Positions 50,249 through 62,900 of a stretch of DNA of 64,000 bases are shown here, one piece after another (the first letter of the stretch is position 1; each line of letters opens with the position of its first letter). The DNA is from Homalodisca vitripennis (taxonomy: Eukaryota; Arthropoda; Insecta; Hemiptera; Cicadellidae). The notes beneath the pieces were generated by a model, which did not search any database, was not told where the DNA came from, and saw only the letters and a program-made list of their open reading frames with translations. The position numbers and the translations under genes were made by a program. Location of the stretch: contig NC_060212.1 in NCBI RefSeq assembly GCF_021130785.1, forward strand, positions 148,205,501 to 148,269,500. The letters are read 5' to 3'.

Positions 50249-50775
50249 CTGCCATTACAGGCTTTGTCTCTTGTGCCTCAGTTGTCACAGAATACATGTC
50301 CACGAGTTGAACACCGCCTTACACAAATAGAAGCTACGAATACTGGTCCATAGTTTAGTTTTCCCAAAAAGAAATGATTGATATATTTAACAAGCTCTTT
50401 AATGCACTCTCACCAAATTATAGATTAATGTTGTATCTACTAATTATAACTAGTTTAATAGATTTATTTAAAAAGACATTACACAGCAATGACCATTAAT
50501 TGCCCAAAAGATTATTGCACGTGCGTAGAAATAGAAGTTCAAATATTTTAAAAAATGGGAGTAATACTTAAAAATTGTTTTAATTTAATCGATTACTCTA
50601 TTTAGCCTTTGAATTTAACAAACATTAATACATAATTAAGTGTAAATATAGAATGCAGCATATGTACTATTTGTGTATCTTCTGTCATTATCTATTCGTC
50701 CTTTCTTTGAACGCCAACTAGGGATCTGGTATAAATAATACCATTTTACCCTATTCTTTACTCTCCACCACTTTT

Positions 50776-51225
50776 CGTAAGCCATACCCACCATGACCAC
50801 TTCTGGTCAAAGTGAAGTATATACTTCCAACAGTGATTTTGTTTTTGTTGTTTATCCTTGTTGCTACGATCAAAAATTCTGTCAAATGTGTATGTTTTTA
50901 GCCATTGTACACGTACATATACTTCATCATAAAGTGGTCTAACAAATAAGTTTTAAGCCTCAGCGAAAATGTATTTTAAAGAAAAATATATATTATAACA
51001 TAGAGCATTCAAATGGTGTTTAATTATTTAATACACGTAATTCACTAGTAATCACAGCGAATTATAATCTGCAGGTGCTTTAAAAACATTTTTTTGCAGC
51101 ACCGCCTGATGGCGACTTATATCAATGGGCATAGCATATAAAACTTCTCCTTGAAAAAATACATGTACTTACAAATTTTCATATTGATCGGTCAAAAAAG
51201 TTCTGAGTTTATCAATGTCCTATAT
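50776..51225 (+). repeat. Arthropod interspersed repeat, left-truncated (copy 3)
   Basis: Same element, but its CCCGCGG start and the sequence before it are deleted, so CACTTTTCGTAAGCC joins directly to the ACCATGACCACTTC part. The identical junction occurs inverted in copy 4. Confidence 0.5.
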
Positions 51226-52242
51226 TACTAGTAGCTATAACGTATACATTTGAATTTATTTGAAAATTTCAAAATCAATTACTTTAATCCCGTCAAAAAA
51301 ACATATAGTTTTGTTTATATAAATCCATTTAATTAACCTAAACCAAATAAAGCGTTTTGAGAGAGCAGACATCAAGGTTTGTGTGGAACAGGACGTACGG
51401 AGACATACGTGTGTGTCCTAACATATGTCTGGAACACCGACAGCTCCAGCAGGAAGCCTTTGAGACAGATTTATATAGTAGATTATTTCTATTTACCTGT
51501 GTGGTTATACTATGCCAGCAGTTGTAATAATTATATTCTGAACTTAGATAATAACCGCTTACACCTAAAAATAATGCACATGTTCCATTTTACACGGTAT
51601 AATATAATTTATATTACGATTATCTAATAATTTTTATTTAAAGATTAAATTAAATATTTAGGTATATGTTTATTAATATACAGGCAAACTTAAATACAAG
51701 CAGTTCAGCGATGATATGCCATTTAAATGATTGTTGTTATCCTCAAAGATTTTATATTATTTGTTTTCAAGTATTCCAAATTATTAATATAAATCCTAAA
51801 AAACTTTACTTTTTACCAATAATAAGCTGAACACTGCGCGACAAATAAACTAATCTTGTGACTTAATAATTTTACATAGAGTTGACTTTGCTTGACGTAA
51901 TAATGAATGAAAGAGTAACTCACAAATTTTATGCTTTTGTTCTTTTCAAGTTAACTCCATCATGAAATTATCCAAAAAGATCTGTCTCTCAGACGATTCT
52001 GTCAGAAACTTTAATAAATAATTATGTACTTTCCTTTCTTAAATAGAGCACAGCAATGCTACTTAAGATTATAGTTGAACATTTCAATTACCACTTAGTA
52101 TAATACTGACCTGGAGATTGGATCTTAGCTGAAAGCAAAGAGTAAAGAGAGAGAAAATCCAATAAATATTTTCCCCTAGTTATTGTATTGAACTGTTTTA
52201 TTTACGTAAATAAAAAAACATTCAGTTTTTCTTTAATTTAAT

Positions 52243-52640
52243 ATGATCATTCAATTTATAAATATATTTTTATGGGTATAATAAATGTTTCATTTATATG
52301 ACCAAAAAATAAATAAAATCAATTATTGTGGTGGCACATCATGCTGGTAAAAATATCTTTAGTCTAAAACAAACATAAAACATACAAATCTTTAGCGGGT
52401 TCCTATTTATCTGTAATAAATAGGATCATTCAATTTATAAATATATTTATTGGTATAATAAATGTTATGACCAAAAATAAATAAATAAATAAATATCTTT
52501 ATTCTCCTCGTGAAGTCATACTTTACAAAACATATTTAGCATTTTTTAAATCTCAATACAATGGAATAAAAAAATAAATACAATACATTATTGTGGTGGC
52601 ACATCATGCTGTAAAACAAACACATCTTTAGTCTAAAACT
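52243..52640. repeat. Tandem duplication, about 180-bp period (copy 3)
   Basis: Counterpart of 13312-13720 with both modules. Copy 3 leaves the shared unit at its right edge. Confidence 0.75.
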
Positions 52641-53384
52641 TACTACAGTTGAGATACATAATTACATTAAATTATCTTTCAGGTCCCTAACGTACTATTT
52701 TTAATTTAATTGTGGTGAAAATTGGTATATAATGTACATACAACAGTAAAATTATTAATTTGGATTGATTAAAAAATATTGTTTGATTGTTACTATAAGT
52801 TAATACAATACATCATTCCCATAACACTATTAAATATTTTGAACATTCTATTGATTACGTTTTTATATAACCTAAAAAGTTGAAGAAAAGTAAATAAATT
52901 GGGTAAATTGGTATTGACCGTGGCGAATAGTCAAAAGACTCTGTCAACTAAGTAACTCATTAGTCTTATCAGTAATTACTCATTCCTATCCATTTGTGTA
53001 ATAATCATTAAAGATGATGGGTTATCGGAAGAGGTAGACAAACATTACGTACAGTCCAAACAAGTTTTCAAAAACGATTAATTTCCGTGCATTGGGCAAC
53101 AACCAACAGTCATGTCGTTGTACATACAGACGGATTGAGGTGAATTGAGATGGTATAATTGTAATTATTAGAATTGCTACAGCTATTCCAATTTATTTAT
53201 TTTCTAGAAATTATGTATATCAAATTTAGTCATTCTTACTTAATAAGTTTTCTTTGCATACTCGTATTTGAACATATGCTGGCGTAGTGTGTGTCGGTTA
53301 CGTCTTTGTTAAATGCTGTGTAAAGTGTGATTGAAAGTATTTAACTGTGTAAGTGAAAATTTGGATATTCAACTTTCCAGGTAA
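52641..53384. other. Copy-3-specific replacement segment, no gene seen
   Basis: About 740 bases not matched in copies 1 or 4, standing where those copies have the 4.7 kb from 13721 to 18393. AT-rich, no supportable coding frame. Confidence 0.65.
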
Positions 53385-54325
53385 ATAACATTATCTTGGT
53401 AAACTATGGTATTTCCCCTATATATATATGGGTAAAAATTATGGACATTGTATATTGATCTAATCTTACGTTTAAACTTTTACCTTGGTGCTGTCACCCT
53501 GATATTTTTATTTACTAGAATACCAATAGTTAATTTTAAAAGTTTTAAGTTATACACGAAGTGTACTGCTTCACCTGTACTCGTTTAGAAAATATTAAGG
53601 CATTAAGGAACTTAATGATAATACATTGCAATAGGATATTATTTTGTCATTATATTTTGTCAATGTCACCTTTACGAACATAATATTCCAGGAGCAGCTG
53701 TTACGGTGTCGTTACAGAAGTGTAGTTTAAGAGATAACACTGATGCAATTTACAGGGGCTCTGTTACACGGCCTCCATTAACAAATTATCGCCACCTGCT
53801 CTACATTAACAGCAGTTTTCTTGGAGAAAATGTAGAGTCGTTATACTTTACAAACCTTATTGTAAATTATTTTGAAAATAATAGTACTTAACTTTAAGAA
53901 TTAGCTTCTATGTTATTATAAAATACTTTTTAACTAATTATTTTAAAGTAATGATTTGAAATTTGAATTTCTGTTAACATATATGTTACATTATTACTTT
54001 GACAGAATTCAAGACATTACAAAGCACTATCCACAAATATTCAAGATTAGGTTAACGTTCCATTTATGTATTTATTCGGCTATTCGCGCCAGGTCTGCCT
54101 CAATTACTTATAATAACTTTAAAAACCATGCGGCAGATCTTTAGTGGAAACTTAACTAATTCACTTACAGCTGTCTTAAGCAACTCTTATCATACAAGGT
54201 TCAGTACTAAAACAGTGATTTTAGTATCTTAATTCTACAAAAATAATACTTGAAATTACTCTTGTTAGTTTTCTTATATAACTTATTATGCCTTTTACAC
54301 TTTGTGCATAAGTACTAACATTTAT
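53385..54325 (+). repeat. Left inner arm of inverted repeat
   Basis: Matches the reverse complement of about 56880-57735. Shared landmarks include the TATGGGTAAAAATTATG start, the 65-codon block and the CACTTTGTGCATAAGT end. Confidence 0.88.
53692..53891 (+). CDS. Candidate terminal exon, 65 codons (palindrome arm, copy 3)
   Basis: After CATAATATTCCAG the frame reads AAVTVSLQKCSLRDNTDA, YRGSVTRPPLTNYRHLLY, a SSFLGENVESLYF segment and NYFENNST, ending at TAA 53889-53891. The inverted arm keeps the whole 200-nt block and frame with a handful of amino-acid replacements and no indel. Copy 1 retains only its first part, with a stop. The moderate GC content of the first two-thirds contrasts with AT-rich flanks. 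No family recognised; a C-terminal exon of a host gene is the favoured reading. Confidence 0.5.
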
Positions 54326-56820
54326 TTATAAACCAAAAAGTTTCATAATGATTATACTCGCTGATTTTTACGAAATATTTTTAATAAAATGTTGAGTGCT
54401 TGGTTATTAGAACTACCTTTGATACTTGACAATGAAGTTCTTTATATTTCAGGCGTAAAGAAGAATATATAGTTATATAATACAGTTATATAGATATACA
54501 GTTATTGAAGAATGTTGTATGCAAAGTACAGTGAAGTGCGAGAGTAAAGAGTAAATCGGAATATAATATTTTCCTATTATGTTGATTGGTTGCATTTTTA
54601 CATTTTTTGTGCAACCATAATGCCAACGAAAAAACAGCAGAATAAATAAGCTTTTAAACAGAATAATTACAATCATATAAGGTTCCTCTAGGTAAAATAA
54701 AAACTAAATAGTTGTACGTAAACAATATAAATAGATGACAATATTTGATTTCAGCGCGCTCTAGTCTTGTAACACCCTCCAAATTAAACAATAATCATTA
54801 ATTTATATTTCAATAACAATGTTAGTAGAAAAAATGCAAACGACGGATTAAGCTGTCCACAACATTTAGGTAGATTTTAAGTAAACACACATTACACATT
54901 ATTTTATCAGGATTCAATATCAGGAAAAATATTTATAAACTAATATTATCAAATATAGTTTCAATTTTAAATGATATATGTTGCTCGTCCTTAACATCTG
55001 ATCGTTAGATTAAAATGGACTATGCAACGAGTACATATTTATTACCAATCAGATTGTCCCAATCGGTAAGAATAGAAGAAAATATTTCATTTGTTTTTCA
55101 TAACGCTTTTTTTTTAAAAAAAATCAATATTTCCAATGAACCAATACTTGTTATTAGTTTTGTGACAAACAATGTTAGTCTCTTATACCCAGAAATGATT
55201 TACAGAGTGTCACCCTGAGCTTTAATGTCTGACTGGATAATCCATTTAGGTATTTATAAGTGAATATATAAATAAATATATGCTAGCTCTTTTTTGAGGT
55301 TCAAACGATATTTTATATAATAATACTATTAATATCAATAATATAGTAAACATATTAATGAAGATATCCTTCAGTGAATAAAATTATCTTATTAAAGTAA
55401 TGCTGGTAAAAAAAAATGTTGCTGATTAGCAGTAGTTTGAAAATTGAATAACCTTAGACAAGAATTAACTATTTATTGAAGCAGATATATAATATTACAA
55501 TTCCTTATTAAAATTTGAATGCTTCACTTACGCTCTGCCATCAATTATATTATTTTAAGTCATAAATTTTCTCGATATAAACGACCATTTCTTACAGCGA
55601 TTGTGAAGGATTAGGTGGTCTAATCAAGGGTTTCATGTCAGCGACAGCATCATTTGTCAGCCAGTGTTACGTGGACAGAAGTTTATGTAGGTAATTTAGC
55701 TACATGCTTCCAACGCTACAATCTTGCCTTGTTAAATACGTCCTCCTGTCTACGTATTAAGGGTGCAATACTCATCAACACATGTTATAAGTATAAAGTG
55801 ATAACTTCACTTGTCAAAAATAATTACGTTTTAATCGTTGGAAGATAACTCATCAGTTATTTACATTTTTTTAAATTTAGATTATAGCCAAATACGTGGT
55901 GAGTAGACACGAATATTAGAACTGGGTTATTATCTATAAAACTAGTAACCTACTATATAAAACCAGATAATATGAACTAGGCATGTATAATATTCAGGTG
56001 GTAACACCTTATGTGTAATCTCATACACCTCTTTAGACGAAAAACAAACGCTTTATTCCAACTCACATACGAGTAGAAAGTGTTAACGCTATACTAGTTA
56101 GAACTATATCACGTTCGCCTGTATCAAGCATAGGGGTATACAAAATATAATACTATTCTATTAGAGTATTCCATTCTACGAAACACTTTCTTCTGCATCA
56201 TACAAAGTTAAACAGAGAAAATGTTGTGAATGTTGACTTATCTCCAGTTCACCTTCCTCTTAAGTGCAGCTTCTGAAATCTCACGCTTTTGCAGACTTAA
56301 CTCGTGAAACCTACAGTTATTTTCATCTGAGAGGATCCAAAAATAGTCATCATCAACTTGTAAATGAAACACAAACTGAAATTAGGGATATAAAGCGTGT
56401 AGATAGAAAAGAAAAATTGACACCATTAACCACGATAGTGAATCTCCTTAAAACACCCAAATAACACATATTAGACAGATGGAGGTATTTCCAACAACTC
56501 GAACCTCCTACTAGTAATAGTTTAAATATCACTGGTTTTAGATTTATCTAAGCAGATAATAACTTTGGATATTTCTTCATTGAGTTGACGTTAAAATTAT
56601 AGCTTCATACTTTGCAACTATAAACATGTTACTTTTCAAACAGATTACGTTACTCAAAGAAAAATTTTGATAGGATAAAAGGGCCACAAACTTACCTAAA
56701 TTAACACCTAGATAAGCAATTCAACCTATTATTAGTAAGCAGTAAATTGATAGTAATAAAGATTTCTAATTGAACATTTTGAATACATAACATTTTGAGT
56801 AAAATAACAATCATTTGAAT

Positions 56821-56822
<2 letters not shown>
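54326..56822. other. Palindrome spacer
   Basis: About 2.5 kb between the arms 53385-54325 and 56880-57735. It is unique apart from the diverged GGLIKG island at 55608-55690. Several short open frames (for example 55015-55218 and 56264-56464) have no splice, conservation or homology support, so I see no gene in 54326-55607 or 55691-56822. Confidence 0.65.
55608..55690 (+). other. Diverged copy of the GGLIKG island, in the palindrome spacer
   Basis: Same length as 15166-15248 (reverse) and readable in the same frame: GGLIKGFMSATASFVSQCYV, then DRS. The flanks to either side are much more diverged than the island. It lies between the two palindrome arms, outside the rest of the shared unit. Confidence 0.42.

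Positions 56823-56868
<46 letters not shown>
56823..56868. repeat. (TA)n microsatellite at inner edge of right arm
   Basis: Uninterrupted TA tract of about 46 bp exactly where arm symmetry ends. Confidence 0.98.
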
Positions 56869-56873
<5 letters not shown>

Positions 56874-56879
56874 ATAAAT

Positions 56880-57735
56880 TTATGCTACTCTTAGCACTTA
56901 TGCACAAAGTGTAAAAGCATAATAAGTTATATAAGAAATCTAACAAGAGTAATTTCAAGTATTATTTTTGTAGAATTAAGGTACTAAAATCACTGTTTTA
57001 GTACTGAACCTTGTATGATAAGAGTTACTTAAGGTGAGGAGGAGAGCTGTAAGTGAATATTTAAGTTTCCACTAAAGAACTGCCGCATGGTTTCTAAATT
57101 AATTATAAGTAATTGAGACAGACCTGGCGGGAATAGCCGAATAAATACATAAATGGAACGTTAACCTAATCATGAATATTTGTGGATATTGCTTTATAAT
57201 GTCTTAAATTCTGTCAAAGTAATAATGTAACATATTTGTTAACACATTTCAAATCACTACTTTAAAAAAATTAGTTAAAAAGAAGAATTAGTTTTATAAT
57301 AAGATAGAAGCTAATACTTAAAGTTAAGTATTATTATTTTCAAAATAATTTACAATAAGGTTTGTAAAGTATAACGACTCTACATTTTCTCCAAGAAAAT
57401 TGCTGTTAATGTAGAGCAGGTGGCGATAATTTGTTAATGGAGGCCGTGTAACAGAGCCCCTGTAAATTGCATCAGTTTTATCTCTAAAACTACACTTTTG
57501 TAACGACACCGTAACAGCTGCTCCTGGAATATTATGTTCGTAAAAGTGACATTGGCAAAATGTAATGACAACGTGATATCCTATTGCAATGTATTATAAA
57601 GGATATTCATAAAGATCCTTACGGACTTAAAAAAAACGTTTAAAATGAACTATTAGTTCTAGTAAGTAAAAATATCAGGGTGAGAGCACTAAGATAAAAG
57701 TTTAAACGTAAGAGTAGACCAATATACAATGTCCA
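56880..57735 (-). repeat. Right inner arm of inverted repeat
   Basis: Mirror partner of 53385-54325. It is a little shorter because of small deletions. Confidence 0.88.
57324..57523 (-). CDS. Candidate terminal exon, 65 codons (palindrome arm, copy 4)
   Basis: Mirror-image partner of 53692-53891, same length and frame to TAA, preceded on its own strand by ATATTCCAG. Replacements include S to F, N to K and two S to N. Retention of the frame in both arms argues against simple neutral decay, but the pair may also just be young. Confidence 0.5.
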
Positions 57736-57747
57736 TACTTTTTACCC

Positions 57748-57753
<6 letters not shown>

Positions 57754-57808
<55 letters not shown>
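57754..57808. repeat. (TA)n microsatellite
   Basis: Copy 4 equivalent of the 18316-18394 tract. The translated YIYIYI frames across it are artefacts. Confidence 0.98.
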
Positions 57809-57811
<3 letters not shown>

Positions 57812-57881
57812 TAACAGCAGTTTTCTCGAAGGAAATGTAGAGTCGACATATTTTACAAAACTTATTGTAAATTATTTTGAA

Positions 57882-57886
<5 letters not shown>
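57809..57886 (+). pseudogene. TA-flanked inverted exon fragment (copy 4)
   Basis: Same fragment as 18233-18309, mirrored: TACATTAACAGCAG to GAAAATAAT, opposite in direction to the full block at 57523-57324 on the same copy. Confidence 0.8.

Positions 57887-57915
<29 letters not shown>
57887..57915. repeat. (TA)n microsatellite
   Basis: Copy 4 equivalent of 18201-18232. Confidence 0.97.
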
Positions 57916-57917
<2 letters not shown>

Positions 57918-59233
57918 TCTTGAAATCATATATCATAGAATTTTAATGTAAATCATGGAATGGAAATATGCTTAAAATATATTCCTAAAATATTGTATTC
58001 TGCTGAACCAAAGTTAAATCTCGAGTGAATATATATATATATGCTTAAAATTCTGTCGTACTTCAAATTCAGGGCTGGACCAATCACATGTGTACTATTG
58101 TTTGTAATTAGAATAACATAATGGATGAAATAAATATAAATTTTTATATGGGATTAAAATATTTACGATTGCGAGTATTAAATATAATGAGGGAAATAAG
58201 AGATTGCACAACACGTATTAACGGATTGTAACTTCAATTCACGACATTAGTAGGAATCTTAACGGTATGGTGTGAAGCTAAGATAAGGCAAAATCATACG
58301 TATGAGGAAAATAAGTAGTATTAATTAGTAGTTAGATAAACATCAAATGTGTAGTAAAACGATCATGAGGCTAGAATTCCATTTTCGATATAACATGGGT
58401 AAGAAAACAGAAAGGTATATTAATGAAACTAATTGATGATCTCTGGTCGTAAGTGGCCTCACAACAAAGAGTATGGCTGACAGGATGGACATAATAAGGC
58501 AAGATTAGTTGTTCATAAACAAACAAGTCATACATGAGCAAAGAAAGGTGTTTATAGAAATAGAGTAAGTCTTCAATAAAGTCAACTTTTTATAATTTAC
58601 AAAATTCTCTATATTCCTCGCTAAAACAAAATGTTAAAATAATTATTCTACTATTTACTGTATTAGGAATTCACTAATGGTAGATAGATTGGACTCATGT
58701 TTAGTTTTATGTTTTGTGTAAATGTTTTAAAAATTATTTTAGATAGAGAGCAATAAAGTATTATACATCTAAATTCTAAATTTTAAAAAGTTATTATTTA
58801 ACGATTAAACTAGGCCTTATAATCTATGTTATATTATTATTTTAAAAATTATAGTACTAATAACGGCATCAATCAATCTGTCTAAAAATCTCACTTAGTA
58901 CATGTTGTATAGTTAATGTTTTAATGTTCACACGCTTTAATACATACATACTTTCGTTTACATTTTGATGCATGGCTAGGTTGCATAAACAACACTTAAA
59001 AGTTATTGTAACAATAAAATAATATATTCTCATTAAAATAATTCTGTATTTTGAACTGTACATTATTGTTTGCTTTACTGCTTGAGTAACAAAATCATTT
59101 AAGTGCTTTTAACCAAGCCAGATTAATCAGAAGTATTATACAGAGGTTACTAAATCTAACTTTGTGTTACAAAGTCCAATTAAATCCTGTCTAAAACTTT
59201 TAAGAGCATCATTTGCATTTTCTTTGGTTTCAG

Positions 59234-59287
59234 GAGCACATTAAAAGTTTCTTGCGGCCAAATAACAACCAAGTAAATGCTCCTTGA
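59234..59287 (+). CDS. Candidate short terminal exon (copy 4)
   Basis: Same 17-codon frame as 15776-15723, reading EHIKSFLRPNNNQVNAP then TGA, after CTTTGGTTTCAG. The other frame across this site acquires a stop in this copy, which favours the frame given. Confidence 0.4.
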   Translation, partial: EHIKSFLRPNNNQVNAP

Positions 59288-59761
59288 ATTGCTGGCGTTT
59301 GAAAGTAGTTTGGACTAGAGAAGTTTGTGTTCCTTTCGAAAGAAACCTCGACCTCTGAGAAAGCAATTGGTTTCATACTGCAGAGTACGTATTTTTCTCT
59401 TTCCTTGCAGAAGTATACGCTTGCAAAAGTTGTTTACAACTACGTTAGGATCAAAATGTAATGTAAATCTTTGTCTATAAAACTAGCAGAGATCCAATTA
59501 GAAATTATTATTTATTATAATCATACTTATAGTAAGTTATATCCTACACGTAGCATTGATTAGGTCGTAGTAATATTTTTTTATTTAAGGAAGAATTATG
59601 TCATTTTTAATCATAATGTAATAAAACGCTATTAAAACATGATTTATATTCTTAAGTAACGTTTGTAATCATAAAGTATAAAGACCATAAAGTATATTAA
59701 ATGTTCATTACGTTGTCTCTTTTCCTGGTTACAAATTGCAATTTCTTACTGGTATTGTAAG

Positions 59762-59843
59762 GGATTAGATGGTCTAATCAAGGGTGTCATGGCAGTGACA
59801 GCTTCACTTGCTGCCAGTTTTACGTGGACAGAAGTTCATGTAG
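59762..59843 (+). other. GGLIKG island, copy 4, 1-nt deletion
   Basis: Inverted copy of 15166-15248 with one base missing in the middle. The frame starts DGLIKGVMAVTAS and then switches to one reading SFTWTEVHVGN, which stays open to 59939. As it stands this gives an uninterrupted frame of about 62 codons without an early ATG. Confidence 0.35.
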
Positions 59844-61021
59844 GTAATTTAGATGCAAGCCTCCAAAGCTTCAATGTTGCTTCGTTGTTCTCCTCTTTAC
59901 AGTTTAAGAAAACATACCCATCAAATAGTATTGTATGGATCTCCCAATGTTAGTGGTTATTAAACATTGGTGAGTAGTTAAAAGGTTACGAACTTTCGTT
60001 TGATTACCACTCATTACGTGCAGCCATCATAATGGCTTCCTTTCCAACTTCAGTGATCATTTGTAAAATAATAATCGAATTTGTTATAAAAGCACTATTA
60101 ACTGAAAATATATTATAATCACGTAGAAATCGCTTTTGTATAATCATCTACAACTCCTTAAACGCACAAAAACACTTCACTTTTTCACACTATGAGCATA
60201 AGAATAAAACATTTAATCATCATATTTACAATTTTATCTTGTAATTAAAAATTTAACTGAATATAGAGATTGTATAAATATGTATAGAAAAGACAGTTTC
60301 ACCGTTAACCTTTTAGATCACGTTAAAAAGGTCAATGATATTCTGATAAAAGTCAGGCCTTACAGCTTTGGCGATCATTCGAATCTATATATCACCGTTT
60401 ATAAATTCATCAGATACAATTTTAATTATGGTTTATTATTAATTATTTTATCAAAGAATAATCAAATATATACCTTAATAATTGCCTAATCAAGAGCATT
60501 AAGCAACACAATAACACAGAACATTGACTACAAAACATATTATAACACTGCCAAATAAACTTTAAAAAGATTTTTACATCACAAATAAACATAAAATTAT
60601 ACTATTGTTAAATTTCGTACTAAGTCATTGATGGGATTTATAATTGTTTTGGTAATACATTTTTCGTTCGCGTTCACACATTTAAACTAATAAAATGTAA
60701 AACATCGCATTGCATCATTTTGTATCAGCATACAATGGATGGGATATATGGACTGTAGATAATAAAAATTATGATAGTAAAAATAATGTTGTACTTGCAC
60801 GTGAAATTGCGATTTCAGATTGAGGTTATAGAGCCGATCTCCTTTCCCTTCCAGTATACTGCATTCCTGAGTTAGTGGAGGGGGAGAATGTCGGCTGCCC
60901 TGTATTTTGTTGTATTGTTATTAAATTAATATCATTCATTATAATTGCATTTAAGTTTTATAAATTTTCAATGAAATCCTTTTTTAAATAGAATAAAAAT
61001 ATTGCGTATGTATATGTTTTA

Positions 61022-61165
61022 TGTTTGTTTTAGACTAAAGATATTTTTACCAGCATGATGTGCCACCACAATAATTTGTTTTATTTATTTTTTGGTCATA
61101 TAAATGAAACATTTATTATACCTATAAAAATATATTTATAAATTGAATGATCATATTAAATTAAA
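61022..61165. repeat. Single module of the 180-bp repeat (copy 4)
   Basis: Inverted, with only one module where copies 1 and 3 have two. The extra module was therefore either gained before copies 1 and 3 separated or lost from copy 4. Confidence 0.65.
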
Positions 61166-61908
61166 GAAAAACTGAATATTTTTTTAATTTACGTAAATAT
61201 AACAATTCAATACAATAACTAGGGGAAATTATTTATTGGATTTTCTCTCTCTTTACTCTTTGCTCTCAGCTAAGATCCAATTTCCAGGTCAGTATTATAC
61301 TAAGTGGTAATTGAAATGTTCAACTATAATCTTAAGTAGCATTTGTGTGCTCTATTTAAGAAAGGAAAGTACATAATTATTTAATAATATTTCTGACAGA
61401 ATCGTCTGAGAGACAGATCTTTTTGGATAATTACTTGATGGAGTTAACTTGAAAAGAACAAAAGCATACTAATTTGAGAGTTACTCTTTCATTCATTATT
61501 ACGTCAAGCAAAGCCAACTCTATGTAAGATTATTAAGTCACAAGATTAGTTTATTTGTCGCGTAATTAATTAGTTCAGCTTATTGGTAAAAAGTAAAGTT
61601 TTTTAAGATTTATATAAATAATTTGAAATACTTGAAAACAAATAATATAAAATCTTTGAGGAAAATAACAATCATTTATATGGCATATCATAGCTGAACT
61701 GCGTGTATTTAAGTTTTCCTGTATATTAAATGCGGTTACTTTACAATAAACACATACCTAAATACTTAATTTAATCATTAAATTAAAATTATTAAATATT
61801 GGTAATATAATTTATATATTATTATATAATTTATATTATACAGTGTAAAATAGAGCATGTGCATTATTTTTAGGTGTATGCGGTTATAATTATATTCACA
61901 ACATGTAT

Positions 61909-62292
61909 TTTTTCACGAAGAAGGTTTATATGCTATGCCCATTGATATAAGTCGCCATCAGGCGGTGCTGCACAAGATAAATGTTTTTGAAGCCCCTGCA
62001 CATTATAATTCGCTGTGATTACGAGCGAATTACGTGTATTAAATAATTAAACACCATTTGAATGCTCTATGTTGTAATATATATTTTTCTTTAAAATACA
62101 TTTTCGCTGAGGCTTAAAACTTAAGTGTTAGACCACTTTATGATGAAGTATATGTACGTGTACAATGGATAAAAACATACACATTTGACAGAATGTTTTA
62201 TCGTAGCAACAAGGATAAACATCAGAATCGCTGTTGGAAGTATATACTTCACTTTGACCAGAAGTGGTCATGGTGGGTATGGCTTACGAAAA
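61909..62292 (-). repeat. Arthropod interspersed repeat, truncated both ends (copy 4)
   Basis: Inverted element sharing the left deletion of copy 3 and, in addition, cut at the right at ACATGTATTTTTTC, where about 0.34 kb of the unit is missing. Confidence 0.5.
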
Positions 62293-62809
62293 GTGGTGAA
62301 GAGTAAAGGTTAGGGTAAAATGGTATTATTTATACCAGATTCCTAGTTGGCGTTCAAAGAAAGGGCGAATAGATAATGACAGAAGATACACAAATGGTAC
62401 ATATGCTGCATTCTATATTTACACTTAATTATGCATTACTGTTTGTTAGATTCAAAGGCTAAATAGAGTAATCGATTAAAATTAAACAATTTTCAATTAT
62501 TTCTCCCATTTTTTTAACTTCTATTTCTACGCACGTGCAATAATCTTTTGGGCAATTAATGGTCATTGCTGTGTAATGTCTTTTTAATAAATCTATTAAA
62601 CTATTTCTAATGAGTAGATACAACATTAATGTATAATTTGGTGAGAGTGCATTAAAGAGCTTGTTAAATATCTCAATCATTTCTTTTTGGGAAAACTAAA
62701 CTATTCATGGACCCGTATTCGTAGCTTCTATTTGTGTAAGGCGGTGTTCAACTCGTGGACATGTATTCTGTGACAACTGAGGCACAAGAGACAAAGCCTG
62801 TAATGGCAG

Positions 62810-62900
62810 ACAGTAGCAGGGGGAGAGCTGTTGGAGAAATTGGATGCCATTAGAGTTGCTATCCAGGGCCGTTTAGTTGATAGAATTGCCGCTAGGTGCC
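62810..62900 (+). other. Conserved 91-nt island (copy 4, inverted)
   Basis: Inverted copy of 11062-11152, so the LLEKLDAIRVAI frame is on the plus strand here, open for 30 codons and followed by GTTAGT. Confidence 0.4.

Larger units (their letters stand above)
39394..54325 (+). repeat. Amplified unit, copy 3 (direct)
   Basis: This copy starts at the equivalent of copy 1 position 2411, immediately after a short unrelated GC-richer insert. It runs to the equivalent of about 13690, then resumes at 53405 with the equivalent of 18394. It keeps about 2.7 kb (40607-43345) absent from copy 1, and lacks the 13.7-18.4 kb zone that copies 1 and 4 keep. Its right part, 53385-54325, is repeated inverted at about 56880-57735. 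Gene-free gaps (41000-45034, 45882-47027, 47079-48369, 48522-50157) are AT-rich with nothing supportable. Confidence 0.92.
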
